Below are positions 1-5,843 of a DNA stretch of 15,931 nt, piece by piece; position 1 is the stretch's first letter, and each line of letters begins with the position of its first letter. Origin of the DNA: Moraxellaceae bacterium AER2_44_116 (GTDB lineage: Bacteria; Pseudomonadota; Gammaproteobacteria; Pseudomonadales; Moraxellaceae); NCBI GenBank assembly GCA_006546595.1, contig VIAD01000029.1, forward strand, positions 1-15,931, given 5' to 3'. The notes beneath the pieces were generated by a model. That model did no database searches and was not told where the DNA came from. It saw only the letters and a program-made list of their open reading frames with translations. A program made the position numbers and the translations under genes.

Positions 1-91
1 AATATGGACATTTCAACTTAGCCCAAAAACGGACATTTTAATTTAGCCTTGACAATTATTGTAGTCTAAAAATGGTCATTTCCGCCGATTC
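1..91. mobile_element. probable terminal repeats of an IS21-type insertion sequence (partial)
   Basis: Two near-identical 18-bp direct repeats, GGACATTTCAACTTAGCC (6-23) and GGACATTTTAATTTAGCC (31-48), lie 25 bp apart. A degenerate third copy (GGTCATTTCCGCC, 74-86) follows. Spaced direct repeats near the termini are typical of IS21-family elements, so the window may begin inside the end of such an element whose istA/istB genes lie to the left. The exact terminus is not resolved; a CA around 90-91 is a candidate. No transposase is visible, so this is an inference from repeat architecture only. Confidence 0.4.
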
Positions 92-214
92 ACCATCCAT
101 CCAAGTGACAATTAACGTATAAAACTAGCTATGAAAACGGCTCTAATTTTTAAACCCTGCCTATCTGCATTATCAAAATACTTCTAGCTATTGATTTTCA
201 CTGGCTATGTAAAT

Positions 215-538
215 CTAGCGCGACGAAACTGTAGATTGAGGATGCACGCCAAAATTTTGCCATAACTTAGCTATGATCTGAGGAGGAATACGGGAAAAAT
301 ACATATCAGCCCTGCTATTAAATGCGACTACTTTGCCATTCACAAGCGTGGGATTTTTGGTGTTTGAGATGATAGTCCAGTAGTAATCTTGCGGGGTCAT
401 TTGGTCGGAAATAGCTGATGTACGAAAGTGTTTAACACCCTTCCAATACGGAAGTAAGCGTAACTCTAGGTTATTACTCGATAATTGTGTGGGCATTTCT
501 GACGCGGGAATGGCTAATGCAAGGTGGATTTTTGTCAT
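215..538 (-). CDS. hypothetical protein, 107 aa
   Basis: I do not recognise this family. The protein is soluble-looking, with no signal peptide or membrane segment, and rich in Asn, Ser and Thr in its middle. It contains a stretch like LPYWKGVKHFRTSAI and ends PQIIAKLWQNFGVHPQSTVSSR. I chose the ATG at 538 because a purine-rich AAGAGCG lies about 5 bases upstream. An in-frame ATG 11 codons earlier (571) has no good ribosome binding site. The gene lies just inside the IS-like repeats and is divergent from the ATPase gene at 794. It is the only gene of this left block without the conserved hairpin leader described for its neighbours. Its reality rests on length and start context alone. Confidence 0.5.
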   Translation of the reverse strand: MTKIHLALAIPASEMPTQLSSNNLELRLLPYWKGVKHFRTSAISDQMTPQDYYWTIISNTKNPTLVNGKVVAFNSRADMYFSRIPPQIIAKLWQNFGVHPQSTVSSR

Positions 539-658
539 GTTATCGCTCTTATTATCTAAGCCAAATTCCATGTGGCGAGTTAATCAGCCAAACCTCTATG
601 AGTCAACATATTCAGTTGTGAATCTTTAAAAAAGATATAAAAAACAATAACATAATCT

Positions 659-675
659 ATATAAATTATTTATAT
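659..675. promoter_or_regulatory. AT-rich palindrome in divergent intergenic region
   Basis: ATATAAAT-T-ATTTATAT is a perfect inverted repeat in the very AT-rich gap between the leftward gene starting at 538 and the leader at 744. It could be an operator or just promoter-like A+T-rich DNA serving both directions. No convincing -35/-10 pair was pinned down. Confidence 0.3.
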
Positions 676-743
676 TTAGATAGTGCGCTATTCGCCATAT
701 TAGATATAAGCCATCTTTATGATGTTTTCATAGTCGATGAGCG

Positions 744-793
744 TAGGTCTCGGGGTGCAATTTCAAATAACCCTCTCACTATGGAGACCTAGT
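744..793 (+). promoter_or_regulatory. conserved hairpin leader, copy 1 (SD-sequestering RNA candidate)
   Basis: The outer stem TAGGTCTC (744-751) pairs perfectly with GAGACCTA (784-791). The latter overlaps the Shine-Dalgarno GGAG (783-786) of the ATPase gene starting at 794. An inner stem GGGT (753-756) with ACCC (770-773) closes a loop carrying GCAATTTCAA (757-766). Six related leaders occur at 2653, 4161, 4699, 5348, 5657 and 7247. Folding would hide the ribosome binding site. Confidence 0.75.
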
Positions 794-2515
794 ATGACAG
801 CCACTGTCACCTTGCAAGTAAACCAATCTCGACTAATTGGCAACTTAAAGCATTCTTTTACCAATCAAAGCACTTTTTTGAGTGAGTTAATGCAGAATGC
901 TCGGCGTGCTGGTGCTTCGGAAGTACGTTTTGAGTTTCATGCGCCACATACATTAGTCGTTATTGACAATGGGCATGGCATCGACAATTTACAAAATTTG
1001 TTAACCATCGCTGAGTCTGGTTGGGACGAAGTCGTGTGTAACGAAGAGCGGCCTTTTGGCATGGGCTTTATGGCAGCACTATTCGCTTCTGATAAAGTAA
1101 CAGTCAGTAGTCACAATAAATGCTTAAGCTTTCACCGTGAAGACGCTATTCAGCAAAGACCAATCCAGATTGAGCCGTGTGATTTTCAGCATGGCACACG
1201 TATTGTGTTGGACGGCATAACACTATCGTACGAGGCATTAAGAGGAAGCATAAAATCATATACGCGTGGTTTTTCCATTCCCGTGTATTTTAATGATGAA
1301 CTGTGCCTTTGTGAGCATTCATGGGAGCATTTAATCACGCAGCCGTTGCTACCTTCTTTTGAAGCGTATGGCGAAGTGCTTGGCCTTGGTAACGTTATTT
1401 TTGATGTCAATAGCGTTGACTTGGAGTGCTATTTGTTAGGAATTCCAATCTATCGTGATTATGTCGATATTTATTCTTACAGAAAGCCAATAACAGTCAT
1501 TCACTTAGATCCAAAGCATTTTATTGCTCGCTCTCCTGATCGTGACTGTTTGTATGATCTTAAGGGTGCCGTATCCAAGATTAAAGATGGCATCAAAAAC
1601 TGGTGGATTCAACGAATTCAGCTATTTATTGGTGTCTTATCAGATGAGCAAATTATTCAAAGATACTGGAAGGTAATGAAGCATTGGGGGCTTTATGAAC
1701 TAATGAATCAAATAAAAGCAGTACCTGCACATTTATTTGGCCGTTTAGAAGGTGTTCCTGAGTGTTTACGAGCTGGTCGTGTCTCTGGTAGTCAGTATCG
1801 TTTACAAGAAGGCAGTGTCATCACGCTAAATCAGCTTAAAAGTGGTCATGTGAAAATATGCACAGGTTTTCCAGAATATATGTCCAAGCGGAATATGATT
1901 CCTGCGGTTATCGCAACGATTCAAGGTTGGCTTGTACTATTGAATGCGTATGATATTCCTCACGATCATTGGCTGCACGGATATTTGATTCACCTATCGA
2001 ATGAAAACGGCAGTGTCGATTTTGAGCAACTTGGGAGTGAGCCTTTTTATAGTCACATGAACTCTGATCTCGAAGTAAAACTATGTGAATCGCTGGTGTT
2101 AAATTGGCAAGGACATAGTTGTACAACAAGCGATTATCCTGTGGTTTATGAGGAAGACGACCTTCATATTGCCGTTGTGCCAAAAAACATGAAAGCGCGT
2201 AGTGTCTTGTTGATGGCTGATTCTTACGTTTACAGTGACGAGTCTGATCTATTGGATGTCGAGCTGGAGATTGATACAGAGGAGCTGTCCATTTTGCTAA
2301 GTAGTATGCAGCACACCGAGCCTGCGGATTTGTTGAAAACCATTCTTGGTGATCGACTGAATCTGCCGAGCGCACGCGGAGCTACTCTACTAATTTCTGT
2401 GTCAAATACAGGTCAATTAGTCACGACTAACGTCACTGAGCTATTGAAAGCATCCGATGGTGAGCTGGCCATGCTGTTGAGTTCGTTAACACAAGAACAG
2501 GCAGAAGCTGCATAA
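794..2515 (+). CDS. GHKL/HSP90-like ATPase domain protein, 573 aa
   Basis: The N-terminal ~110 residues form a GHKL (HSP90/MutL/histidine-kinase) ATP-binding fold. The N-box is ELMQNARRAGA (E31, N35), which binds Mg-ATP. The G1 box is DNGHGI (58-63) and the G2 box is FGMGFMAALFAS (88-99). The remaining ~450 residues match nothing I recognise. There is no histidine-kinase H-box, so it is more like the stand-alone HSP90/MutL-type ATPases found in mobile elements. An in-frame upstream start at 737 exists but would translate through the conserved leader hairpin, so ATG 794 after GGAGACCTAGT is preferred. A strong terminator follows at 2542. It precedes a methyltransferase-like gene with the same leader, which suggests co-regulation. 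Function is unknown; a role in DNA transactions or in defence/anti-defence is inference. Confidence 0.8.
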   Translation: MTATVTLQVNQSRLIGNLKHSFTNQSTFLSELMQNARRAGASEVRFEFHAPHTLVVIDNGHGIDNLQNLLTIAESGWDEVVCNEERPFGMGFMAALFASDKVTVSSHNKCLSFHREDAIQQRPIQIEPCDFQHGTRIVLDGITLSYEALRGSIKSYTRGFSIPVYFNDELCLCEHSWEHLITQPLLPSFEAYGEVLGLGNVIFDVNSVDLECYLLGIPIYRDYVDIYSYRKPITVIHLDPKHFIARSPDRDCLYDLKGAVSKIKDGIKNWWIQRIQLFIGVLSDEQIIQRYWKVMKHWGLYELMNQIKAVPAHLFGRLEGVPECLRAGRVSGSQYRLQEGSVITLNQLKSGHVKICTGFPEYMSKRNMIPAVIATIQGWLVLLNAYDIPHDHWLHGYLIHLSNENGSVDFEQLGSEPFYSHMNSDLEVKLCESLVLNWQGHSCTTSDYPVVYEEDDLHIAVVPKNMKARSVLLMADSYVYSDESDLLDVELEIDTEELSILLSSMQHTEPADLLKTILGDRLNLPSARGATLLISVSNTGQLVTTNVTELLKASDGELAMLLSSLTQEQAEAA

Positions 2516-2541
2516 CTCATCGCTAATTCTAACCAAACCCT

Positions 2542-2572
2542 AAAACCCCGAAGCGTTCGCTTTGGGGTTTTT
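2542..2572 (+). terminator. intrinsic terminator of the ATPase gene
   Basis: AAAACCCC-G-AAGCG, a two-base TT turn, then CGCTT-T-GGGGTTTTT form a 14-bp stem (one G-T pair) ending in a T run. It lies 27 bases after the stop. Related CCCC...AAGC...GGGG hairpins recur at 3579 and 5113. Confidence 0.85.
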
Positions 2573-2597
2573 CTTTGGCGGCTAAATGCTGTGATTC

Positions 2598-2615
2598 AAT
2601 TTAGCATGCTAAATT
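2598..2615. repeat. 18-bp palindrome, copy 1
   Basis: AATTTAGCATGCTAAATT is a perfect palindrome, identical to copies at 4879, 5048 and 6857. It lies about 40 bp upstream of the leader of the methyltransferase-like gene, where an operator or promoter element would sit. Confidence 0.8.
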
Positions 2616-2652
2616 AATGAGTAACGACGTATCACTCCCCTACTTCATGAAT

Positions 2653-2691
2653 GTAGGTCTTAAAGGTGCAATTTCAACCTAGGAGACCATC
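2653..2691 (+). promoter_or_regulatory. conserved hairpin leader, copy 2
   Basis: The outer stem GGTCTT (2656-2661) pairs with GAGACC (2683-2688), with one G-T wobble. The inner stem AGGT (2664-2667) pairs with ACCT (2677-2680) around the loop GCAATTTCA. The SD AGGAG lies at 2681-2685, inside the folded structure, and the ATG follows at 2692. The inner stem differs from copy 1 (GGGT/ACCC) by a compensated change. Confidence 0.75.
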
Positions 2692-3528
2692 ATGAGTGCC
2701 CAAGAAAAGTTCCCTTCAAGTAGTGTTAAAAGTGCCTTTATCGAGCGCAAAGAACAGGAGTTCATTAAAAAGATAAACGCATTTTCATCGCGTCATAGAA
2801 CGTATCAAGTTTTTCGAGACTTTATTGCGTTATCGGCACGCATGATTAGCAATCAAATGGTCTATTTTAGCCAAGAGCTGGAAGATGAATACTTACAGAC
2901 GATCAAAAGCTATGCCAAAGTAGAAGCCAATTTATTTGCCGAACTTTACGCGCTAGTGTTTAGCGTATTAGCACAAGGCAACTTTACCGACTTTTTGGGT
3001 AATTGTTATATGAAATTGGAGCTGGGCAATGACAAGCATGGCCAGTTCTTCACTCCTTTCCATATATGCCAACTTTTAACAATGGTATCTGCTGGAAATG
3101 ATTTGACAGAAACTCTCAACAACAGCCCGCAAAAATTTATCGCGCTATCTGAGCCTTGTTGCGGCGCGGGTGCCATGATTATTGCTTTTGCTGAAAATAT
3201 GATGAATAACCATATTGATATCAGCCAGCATTTGTATGTGCAAGGTACTGACATTGATCCGATGGTTGCGGAGATGTGCTATATCCAATGCACTTTGTTG
3301 GGGATTCCTGCCCATATTCACATCGGTGATTCGTTGGCTTTGCAAATTTCTAGGACGTATGCGACTCCAGTTTTGCGCTGCTACAACTGGATGTCTCGGC
3401 TAAATGCTCACTTTGAAACAGGCTTGATTAAACCCGATTCTCCAGATCCGATAACGATCAGCCCTGCACTTGATAAAGCCAAGGTTGTAAAACCCATTGC
3501 TAAATCTGAGCAAATTTTTCTTTTCTAA
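2692..3528 (+). CDS. N6-adenine DNA methyltransferase-like protein lacking the catalytic motif, 278 aa
   Basis: Shows the N-terminal half of an HsdM/N6-adenine methyltransferase. Motif X-like HGQFFTPFHICQLL spans 117-130, and the SAM-binding motif I SEPCCGAGAMIIAFA spans 153-167. A GTDIDPMVAEMCYIQCTLLGIP segment (185-206) holds the SAM-ribose acidic residue, and IGDSL lies at 211-215. Where motif IV (N/D-PP-Y/F) should follow, the sequence instead reads LQISRTYATPVLRCYNW, and the protein ends about 50 residues later. It therefore probably binds SAM but may not methylate by the usual chemistry. Short 'N-6 DNA methylases' of this build are, from memory, common on phages and integrative elements. 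The start is fixed by GGAGACCATC-ATG. Two terminators follow. A regulator, a methyltransferase mimic (anti-restriction) or a half-enzyme needing a partner are all possible. Confidence 0.8.
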   Translation: MSAQEKFPSSSVKSAFIERKEQEFIKKINAFSSRHRTYQVFRDFIALSARMISNQMVYFSQELEDEYLQTIKSYAKVEANLFAELYALVFSVLAQGNFTDFLGNCYMKLELGNDKHGQFFTPFHICQLLTMVSAGNDLTETLNNSPQKFIALSEPCCGAGAMIIAFAENMMNNHIDISQHLYVQGTDIDPMVAEMCYIQCTLLGIPAHIHIGDSLALQISRTYATPVLRCYNWMSRLNAHFETGLIKPDSPDPITISPALDKAKVVKPIAKSEQIFLF

Positions 3529-3536
3529 TCTAACTC

Positions 3537-3567
3537 AAAAAGGTCTGGCAGATGCTGGACCTTTTTT
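3537..3567 (+). terminator. intrinsic terminator of the methyltransferase-like gene
   Basis: AAAAAGGTC-T-GGC, loop AGAT, then GC-TG-GACCTTTTTT, directly after the stop at 3528. The hairpin closely resembles the one after the second methyltransferase gene at 8479. Confidence 0.85.
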
Positions 3568-3578
3568 ATTATTCAAAA

Positions 3579-3610
3579 TAAAACCCCAAAGCGAATGCCT
3601 TGGGGTTTTA
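3579..3610. terminator. bidirectional intrinsic terminator
   Basis: TAAAACCCC-AAAGC, loop GAAT, then GCC-TTGGGGTTTTA. The T-rich tails on both sides suit the convergent arrangement of the + gene ending at 3528 and the - gene ending at 3718. It is related to the hairpins at 2542 and 5113. Confidence 0.65.
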
Positions 3611-3634
3611 GGGTTTGGATTGCTTTTAATCGCA

Positions 3635-3679
3635 ACCCCTCAGTGATGGCAGAAACTTGTTTCTGTTATCGCTAGGGGT
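3635..3679 (+). ncRNA. long strand-asymmetric stem-loop of unknown role
   Basis: ACCCCT (3635-3640) pairs with AGGGGT (3674-3679). After one bulged C, bases 3642-3656 pair with 3659-3673 over 15 more positions, including CAGAAAC/GTTTCTG at the tip with a TT turn. Three positions are G-T pairs that are legal only in + strand RNA and would be A-C clashes on the - strand. That points to a rightward transcript. A second small hairpin (AGAGA...TCTCT, about 3688-3702) follows. No T-run and no coding frame are evident. It could be a small RNA, an mRNA 3' end or a DNA-level site. Confidence 0.4.
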
Positions 3680-3717
3680 CATCACCAGAGAGCCTATCTC
3701 TTATTAAGTTTTGAAGC

Positions 3718-4158
3718 TCAATTAGCTGGCCTTGGCATTTGCGCGGCAATTTGTTTGTCCATGATATTGCTGGTCATATTTATCAGCCTGATAAACGACA
3801 GCCATACAAATAGAGCTAATTTGATATAGCCATTTGGTTTTTCGCTTGCCATATACGATTTCACAGTAGAAATATCACCATAACTCATCAATAAATGTGC
3901 CTGCTGAACTGTTTCTTGATCAAAGACACAATGCTCAGTATCGAAGATGTGATGATAGGCGACAACGGCTTGTGAATACGCCAACGAACCTTGATATAAG
4001 CCAGACTCTTGACGGAAACTCGACGGCAATTTGTCGTTATAGTCAGGCTGAATAAATAGACCAACGTGCAGTGGTGTACTAAATTGAAAAACTCCTGAAC
4101 CAATAGCAGTCCAAAAGTCACATTCAAAAAAGCCCCAAGGCGTAAGCTGTTTTTCCAT
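3718..4158 (-). CDS. hypothetical protein, 146 aa
   Basis: I do not recognise this family. The protein begins MEKQLTPWGFFECDFWTAIGSGVFQFSTPLHVGLF. A hydrophobic, aromatic stretch near the C-terminus (YIKLALFVWLSFIRLINMTSNIM) could be a membrane-associated helix. Two ATGs are adjacent (4161 and 4158). The second is preferred because the first overlaps the leader stem and sits only 4 bases from GGAG, while the other leaders use 6 to 8. It lies 80 bp downstream of the gene ending at 4240 on the same strand, with its own leader between them, so the two may share a transcript but be controlled separately at translation. Confidence 0.65.
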   Translation of the reverse strand: MEKQLTPWGFFECDFWTAIGSGVFQFSTPLHVGLFIQPDYNDKLPSSFRQESGLYQGSLAYSQAVVAYHHIFDTEHCVFDQETVQQAHLLMSYGDISTVKSYMASEKPNGYIKLALFVWLSFIRLINMTSNIMDKQIAAQMPRPAN

Positions 4159-4160
4159 CA

Positions 4161-4203
4161 TAGGTCTCCAGATAGGTTTTAAATTACCCTCTGAGACCTA
4201 CTG
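4161..4203 (-). promoter_or_regulatory. conserved hairpin leader, copy 4 (leftward)
   Basis: Read on the - strand, TAGGTCTC pairs perfectly with GAGACCTA (genomic 4193-4200 with 4161-4168). AGAGG and a CCT-A-TCT arm form a bulged inner stem. The loop GTAATTTAAAA is a variant of the consensus GCAATTTCAA. The SD GGAG is inside the outer stem, just before the ATGs at 4161/4158. Confidence 0.7.
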
Positions 4204-4239
4204 CCTTGCGTTAATAAAAAGAAAATCTGGATATTCGTG

Positions 4240-4698
4240 CTAAGCAGCCATTGCTGGTTGATATATAGAAGATGTCCAGCCCGATGCACGTTGAGACAAT
4301 TGAAGGCCGCAATGGTATAGGCTATCAAAAATGCGTGTTGCCGCTTTTTCATGATGATAAACGGCCAAAGGATGGTACTCCCACGGGTCGAACTCGTCGG
4401 CTGTTTTCAATTCGACATTGAGAGCAAGGTAACCTTGCCAGTCCACAACACTAATGTCATAAAAACCATTCTCAGCAATTACACGCCTTTCACCGTGAAA
4501 TTTGCGTTTGACTGGCGTATAGCTTTTTGGCAAAAGCTCAAGAATATGCTCAATCATGCAGTCGTAAAAAAACTGATAATCGAATTCACACTCAACGAAT
4601 TCAAATTGCTCTTTTTCGCTGCTCCATACGCCATAAACCGACTCATCATCTATATAAATCGTTTTTGCGTCACTTAACAAATAATTTCCCACGCCCAT
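4240..4698 (-). CDS. hypothetical protein, 152 aa
   Basis: I do not recognise this family. The protein is acidic and aromatic, with CEFDYQFFYDCMIEHILELLPKS near residues 37-59 and LNVELKTADEFDPWEYHPLAVYHHEKAA near 92-119. There is no signal peptide or transmembrane segment. The start is fixed by AGGAGCCTATT-ATG at the end of its leader hairpin. It is probably the first gene of a leftward pair with the 146-aa gene. The same leader appears upstream of the ATPase and methyltransferase genes on the other strand, so it belongs to the same putative regulon although its function is unknown. Confidence 0.65.
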   Translation of the reverse strand: MGVGNYLLSDAKTIYIDDESVYGVWSSEKEQFEFVECEFDYQFFYDCMIEHILELLPKSYTPVKRKFHGERRVIAENGFYDISVVDWQGYLALNVELKTADEFDPWEYHPLAVYHHEKAATRIFDSLYHCGLQLSQRASGWTSSIYQPAMAA

Positions 4699-4741
4699 AA
4701 TAGGCTCCTGATTAGATTGAAATTGCTATCAGAAGCCTGCT
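4699..4741 (-). promoter_or_regulatory. conserved hairpin leader, copy 5 (leftward)
   Basis: On the - strand AGGCTTCTGAT pairs with ATCAGGAGCCT (genomic 4728-4738 with 4702-4712): 11 bp with one T-G pair. The loop contains GCAATTTCAA. Compared with copy 1, the stem has changed on both sides (AGGTCT/AGACCT to AGGCTT/GAGCCT), which is compensatory. The SD AGGAG is in the 3' arm. Confidence 0.75.
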
Positions 4742-4878
4742 ATCGGCATATAAGATTTAACGTATTTATGATGTCGTCAATTGGATATATCGGTTTTAAA
4801 GTGAGTGTTAACCTAGGGAAAATTGTTGTTTTTGATTTGTAGGCTGAGATAGCAAAAATAGGAGCACAGCATCTGTTC

Positions 4879-4896
4879 AATTTAGCATGCTAAATT
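4879..4896. repeat. 18-bp palindrome, copy 2
   Basis: AATTTAGCATGCTAAATT again. Downstream similarity continues to copy 4: both are followed after about 14 bases by CTGCGAGTTAT (4906-4916 and 6884-6894), so these two belong to a longer repeated unit of about 38 bp. Confidence 0.8.
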
Positions 4897-4933
4897 ATTC
4901 GCCATCTGCGAGTTATATAAAGGATAGCCGTTG

Positions 4934-5053
4934 ATGTTTATTCAATACGCCTTGTCGTGGGATATAGAACTACCCTTGCCTACTTCTGCTAGTTTTTTGG
5001 TAGCGACCAATCGGTTGATGGATTTGACCATTGCTTCACAAGCATTAATTTAG
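4934..5053 (+). CDS. possible small protein, 39 aa
   Basis: A short open frame (MFIQYALSWDIELPLPTSAS...) starts 9 bases after AAGGA and about 37 bp downstream of palindrome copy 2. Its TAG stop lies inside palindrome copy 3. The position after a putative promoter/operator and a plausible ribosome binding site are the only support. There is no family resemblance and no leader hairpin, so it may be chance. Confidence 0.25.
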   Translation: MFIQYALSWDIELPLPTSASFLVATNRLMDLTIASQALI

Positions 5054-5065
5054 CATGCTAAATTA
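5048..5065. repeat. 18-bp palindrome, copy 3
   Basis: AATTTAGCATGCTAAATT with symmetric flanks, extending the perfect palindrome to 22 bp (5045-5066). It lies 152 bp from copy 2, centre to centre the reference being copy starts 4879 and about 5047-5048, in the same intergenic gap. Confidence 0.8.
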
Positions 5066-5112
5066 ATTTTTCTGTAAATAAGCCTAGCAAGTTGGTCAGC
5101 TTGACTGGAAAG

Positions 5113-5144
5113 AAAAATCCCACAAGCAAATGCCTATGGGGTTT
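5113..5144 (-). terminator. intrinsic terminator for the leftward small genes
   Basis: On the - strand AAACCCCATA-GGC, loop ATTT, GC-TTGTGGG are followed by ATTTTTCTTT. It sits 12 bases past the stop of the 63-aa gene and resembles the hairpins at 2542 and 3579. Confidence 0.7.
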
Positions 5145-5155
5145 AGATTTCGTGG

Positions 5156-5347
5156 TTACATGGTAAATTCCCCGCCATCATTCATCAGCTCGGCAAAAAG
5201 CTTTTGGCGAACGAAACGAACAAGGAAGCTAAATAAAAGATACTTAGGTGTAAAAATGATACAAACGCCCTTTTCGGTTTTTTGCGCCCAAATTGGCCGC
5301 CCAACTTTCGGCAAACAACAGATAGTAAAATCGGTCATCATCGCCAT
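5156..5347 (-). CDS. hypothetical small protein, 63 aa
   Basis: I do not recognise this family. The sequence MAMMTDFTICCLPKVGRPIWAQKTEKGVCIIFTPKYLLFSFLVRFVRQKLFAELMNDGGEFTM is basic, with a hydrophobic, aromatic centre and no clear signal peptide. The start is well supported by AGGAGG seven to eight bases upstream of the ATG. The gap to the upstream 88-aa gene is only 42 bp and is filled by a leader-like sequence, so the two are probably one operon ending in the terminator at 5113. An overlapping open frame on the opposite strand (from 5130) lacks comparable signals. Confidence 0.6.
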   Translation of the reverse strand: MAMMTDFTICCLPKVGRPIWAQKTEKGVCIIFTPKYLLFSFLVRFVRQKLFAELMNDGGEFTM

Positions 5348-5393
5348 GAAAGCCTCCTGCCCTGTTAAATAATTGAAACTGCGTCAAACCTAC
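5348..5393 (-). promoter_or_regulatory. divergent hairpin-leader relative, copy 6 (leftward)
   Basis: It keeps the landmarks TAGGTTT, GCAGTTTCAA and AGGAGG-N7-ATG in order, but the outer stem is weak (AGGTTT with AGGCTT, three wobbles). Its first bases include the TAG stop of the upstream 88-aa gene. This may be a decayed or structurally different member of the family. Confidence 0.5.
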
Positions 5394-5656
5394 ACGCAAC
5401 GTGTAAGAAGTTTGGCTTCAGCAATCTCAATCACTTTTTCCATTAGCTCACGCTCGATAACCTTGTTCCTTATTCGCAGAGCCTCTTGCTCAAAAAGCGC
5501 AATTGAAGATGGCTCAATATTTTCTCCAGCAAACACCATTTCTGCCAGTTCAATCATTGCAACTGAACCATTGATCTCACGCCAAGCAATAATGAATAAA
5601 GCTAATTGCTTGCCATAAGAGATATTTTCAAAAGCCGATATTGTCGAAGTAGTCAT
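5390..5656 (-). CDS. hypothetical helical protein, 88 aa
   Basis: I do not recognise this family. The sequence looks mostly alpha-helical (ISYGKQLALFIIAWREINGSVAMIELAEMVFAG, then SSIALFEQEALRIRNKVIERELMEKVIEIAEAKLL). It resembles small helical accessory proteins of plasmids and phages in general character only. The start at 5656 follows TAGGAAAACCAC, whose AGGA lies in the 3' arm of leader copy 7. It is probably first in an operon with the 63-aa gene and divergent from the KfrA-like gene at 5844. Confidence 0.65.
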   Translation of the reverse strand: MTTSTISAFENISYGKQLALFIIAWREINGSVAMIELAEMVFAGENIEPSSIALFEQEALRIRNKVIERELMEKVIEIAEAKLLTRCV

Positions 5657-5699
5657 GTGGTTTTCCTAAGTTAATTAAAGTTGCCCTAGGAGAACCTAC
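5657..5699 (-). promoter_or_regulatory. conserved hairpin leader, copy 7 (leftward)
   Basis: On the - strand GGTTCTCCTAGG (genomic 5685-5696) pairs with CTTAGGAAAACC (5659-5670): 12 positions with one mismatch and one G-T. The loop is GCAACTTTAATTAA. The stem sequence differs widely from copies 1 to 4 yet the fold and the SD in the 3' arm (AGGA) are kept, which is strong support for selection on structure. Confidence 0.7.
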
Positions 5700-5730
5700 T
5701 TTCATCAAAGCGGAATGGGGCAGAGGGTAC

Positions 5731-5746
5731 ATGCCACCGCTGGCAT
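5731..5746. repeat. short inverted repeat
   Basis: ATGCCA-CCGC-TGGCAT, a perfect 6-bp stem with a 4-base loop in the divergent gap between the 88-aa gene and kfrA. Possibly an operator or a transcribed hairpin upstream of leader copy 7. No further evidence. Confidence 0.3.
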
Positions 5747-5784
5747 CGAACATCGTAACGCTCCAAAAAATCCCACCTTAAAAC

Positions 5785-5831
5785 TTTACTAATAGTAGTA
5801 ATAATAATATAATCACCACTATTACTATTAT
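5785..5831 (+). promoter_or_regulatory. kfrA promoter with overlapping inverted-repeat operator
   Basis: TTTACT (5785-5790), 17 bases, then TATAAT (5808-5813) form a good sigma-70-type promoter. The spacer and the start region carry AATAGTA (5791-5797) and its inverted counterpart TACTATT (5823-5829), within longer TAGTAATA-type repeats. KfrA proteins are known to repress their own promoters by binding operators there, so this arrangement fits autoregulation. Confidence 0.55.
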
Positions 5832-5843
5832 GGTGTGCCCATC

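Larger units (their letters stand above)
4742..5112. other. gene-poor gap with two palindromes and one tiny ORF
   Basis: No gene longer than 39 codons is convincing here. The stretch holds palindrome copies at 4879 and 5048, a candidate small gene at 4934, and presumably the promoter of the leftward gene starting at 4698 (a TTGACG lies on the - strand near 4775-4780, without a clear -10 partner). Nothing else was recognised. Confidence 0.5.

Noticed and set aside
737..793. In-frame N-terminal extension of the ATPase from an upstream start
   Set aside because: It would translate the conserved leader hairpin. The same element precedes other genes as non-coding sequence, and the ATG at 794 has the Shine-Dalgarno. 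The same reasoning removes 7240-7287 from the 98-aa gene.
1908..2375. 155-codon open frame antisense to the ATPase gene
   Set aside because: Lies wholly inside a gene with clear GHKL motifs, has no ribosome binding site or leader, and its composition looks like a reverse-frame shadow.
3145..3345. Antisense and alternate frames inside the methyltransferase-like gene
   Set aside because: The + frame carries motifs X and I with a good start; the other frames show no family features.
4351..4677. 108-codon + strand frame opposite the 152-aa gene
   Set aside because: The - strand frame is longer, has a leader and a Shine-Dalgarno; the + frame has neither.
5130..5618. Two + strand frames opposite the 63- and 88-aa genes
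   Set aside because: The - strand genes have leader-type upstream sequences, ribosome binding sites and a terminator at 5113; the + frames begin inside that terminator or without any signal.
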